DNA of 31,353 nt, taken from positions 1 to 31,353 of the forward strand of contig SFNQ01000028.1 of assembly GCA_004554165.1 (NCBI GenBank), in the 5' to 3' direction. Within the stretch, counting starts at the first letter, position 1. Every line of letters starts with the position of its first letter. Of this stretch, positions 31,255 to 31,353 are shown one piece after another. Both the position numbers and the translations under genes were made by a program. The notes below the pieces were generated by a model that worked only from the letters and a program-made list of their open reading frames with translations, searched no databases and had not been told where the DNA came from. The DNA comes from Clostridiales bacterium. Lineage in GTDB: Bacteria > Bacillota > Clostridia > Christensenellales > CAG-138.

Positions 31255-31353
31255 TGTAGGTTTGTCAAACATGTTGGACAGTATAGCTATGAAGGAAATC
31301 GTCGGGAGAGCTATACAGTAAAGGGCGCATAGGACGGTGATTGGAGGCTCTTC
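31255..31353 (-). mobile_element. IS element end, second copy in inverted orientation
   Basis: Same element as at 1-203, reversed. The terminus is TGTAGGTTTGTC at 31255. It is identical to the left copy over 99 bases except at 31282. Both copies therefore point their 3' ends into the window. The adjoining chromosomal bases differ from those at the left end. Confidence 0.85.
31265..31351 (-). CDS. DDE transposase, C-terminal fragment (second copy)
   Basis: Twenty-eight residues ending at TGA (31267-31265) match the tail of the transposase at the left edge, with Ser replaced by Thr five residues before the end. The rest lies beyond the window. The gene is cut only by the window edge. Confidence 0.8.
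   Translation of the reverse strand, partial: RASNHRPMRPLLYSSPDDFLHSYTVQHV

Noticed and set aside
1..31353. tRNA, rRNA, CRISPR array or phage genes
   Set aside because: No cloverleaf-type sequence, regularly spaced repeats, or phage structural or integrase genes were seen apart from the IS transposase tails.

Overview
This window looks like a complete or near-complete assembled contig from an anaerobic Bacillota, most likely an uncultured gut-type member of Clostridia. The evidence is the GC-rich coding sequence, strong GGAGG-type ribosome binding sites with some GTG starts, a Bacillota-style PhoP box, CheV, an Na/Pi cotransporter with a PhoU-like tail, and a glycyl radical enzyme, which is oxygen-sensitive. 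The lineage (perhaps Christensenellales or Oscillospirales) is a guess. Both ends lie inside copies of the same insertion sequence in inverted orientation (1-203 and 31255-31353), so the window probably ends where assembly failed on a repeated IS. No tRNA, rRNA or CRISPR array was seen.

Left region (204-7566). An APC amino-acid permease has a textbook sigma-A promoter. Convergent to it is a small single-span membrane protein gene with no stop codon of its own: its frame runs into a structured dispersed repeat. Upstream of that gene is an Na+/phosphate cotransporter, divergent from a PhoP/PhoR-type two-component pair, with a tandem TTAACA box between them. This is a phosphate-starvation locus. 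A second copy of the dispersed repeat lies after the kinase. The two copies differ by compensated base pairs in two stems, which points to selection on a folded structure.

Central region (7567-25441). This is a large carbohydrate-catabolic locus organised around a divergent promoter region at 12360-12658. The leftward arm reads Gfo/Idh oxidoreductase, TIM-barrel isomerase, TIM-barrel isomerase, Gfo/Idh oxidoreductase, NagB-like enzyme. The rightward arm reads DeoC-type aldolase, Gfo/Idh oxidoreductase, TIM-barrel isomerase, ROK kinase, Gfo/Idh oxidoreductase, DeoR-family regulator. A third transcription unit with its own promoter follows: NanE-like epimerase, glycyl radical enzyme of the GCxE (eliminase) type, its radical-SAM activase, mannose-6-phosphate isomerase, and two RbsC-like ABC permeases, ending at an intrinsic terminator. 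No ABC ATPase or substrate-binding protein is present. Four oxidoreductases, three xylose-isomerase-like enzymes, an aldolase, a kinase and a glycyl radical enzyme together suggest an anaerobic route for an unusual sugar, amino sugar or cyclitol. I cannot name the substrate, and this locus is the best candidate here for an undescribed pathway.

Right region (25442-31254). A sugar-type MFS transporter follows the operon terminator and is itself followed by a perfect 36-bp palindrome. Then come an atypical SDR and a polytopic GT-C-like membrane protein as a two-gene unit, and finally a stand-alone cheV with a clear intrinsic terminator just before the right IS end.
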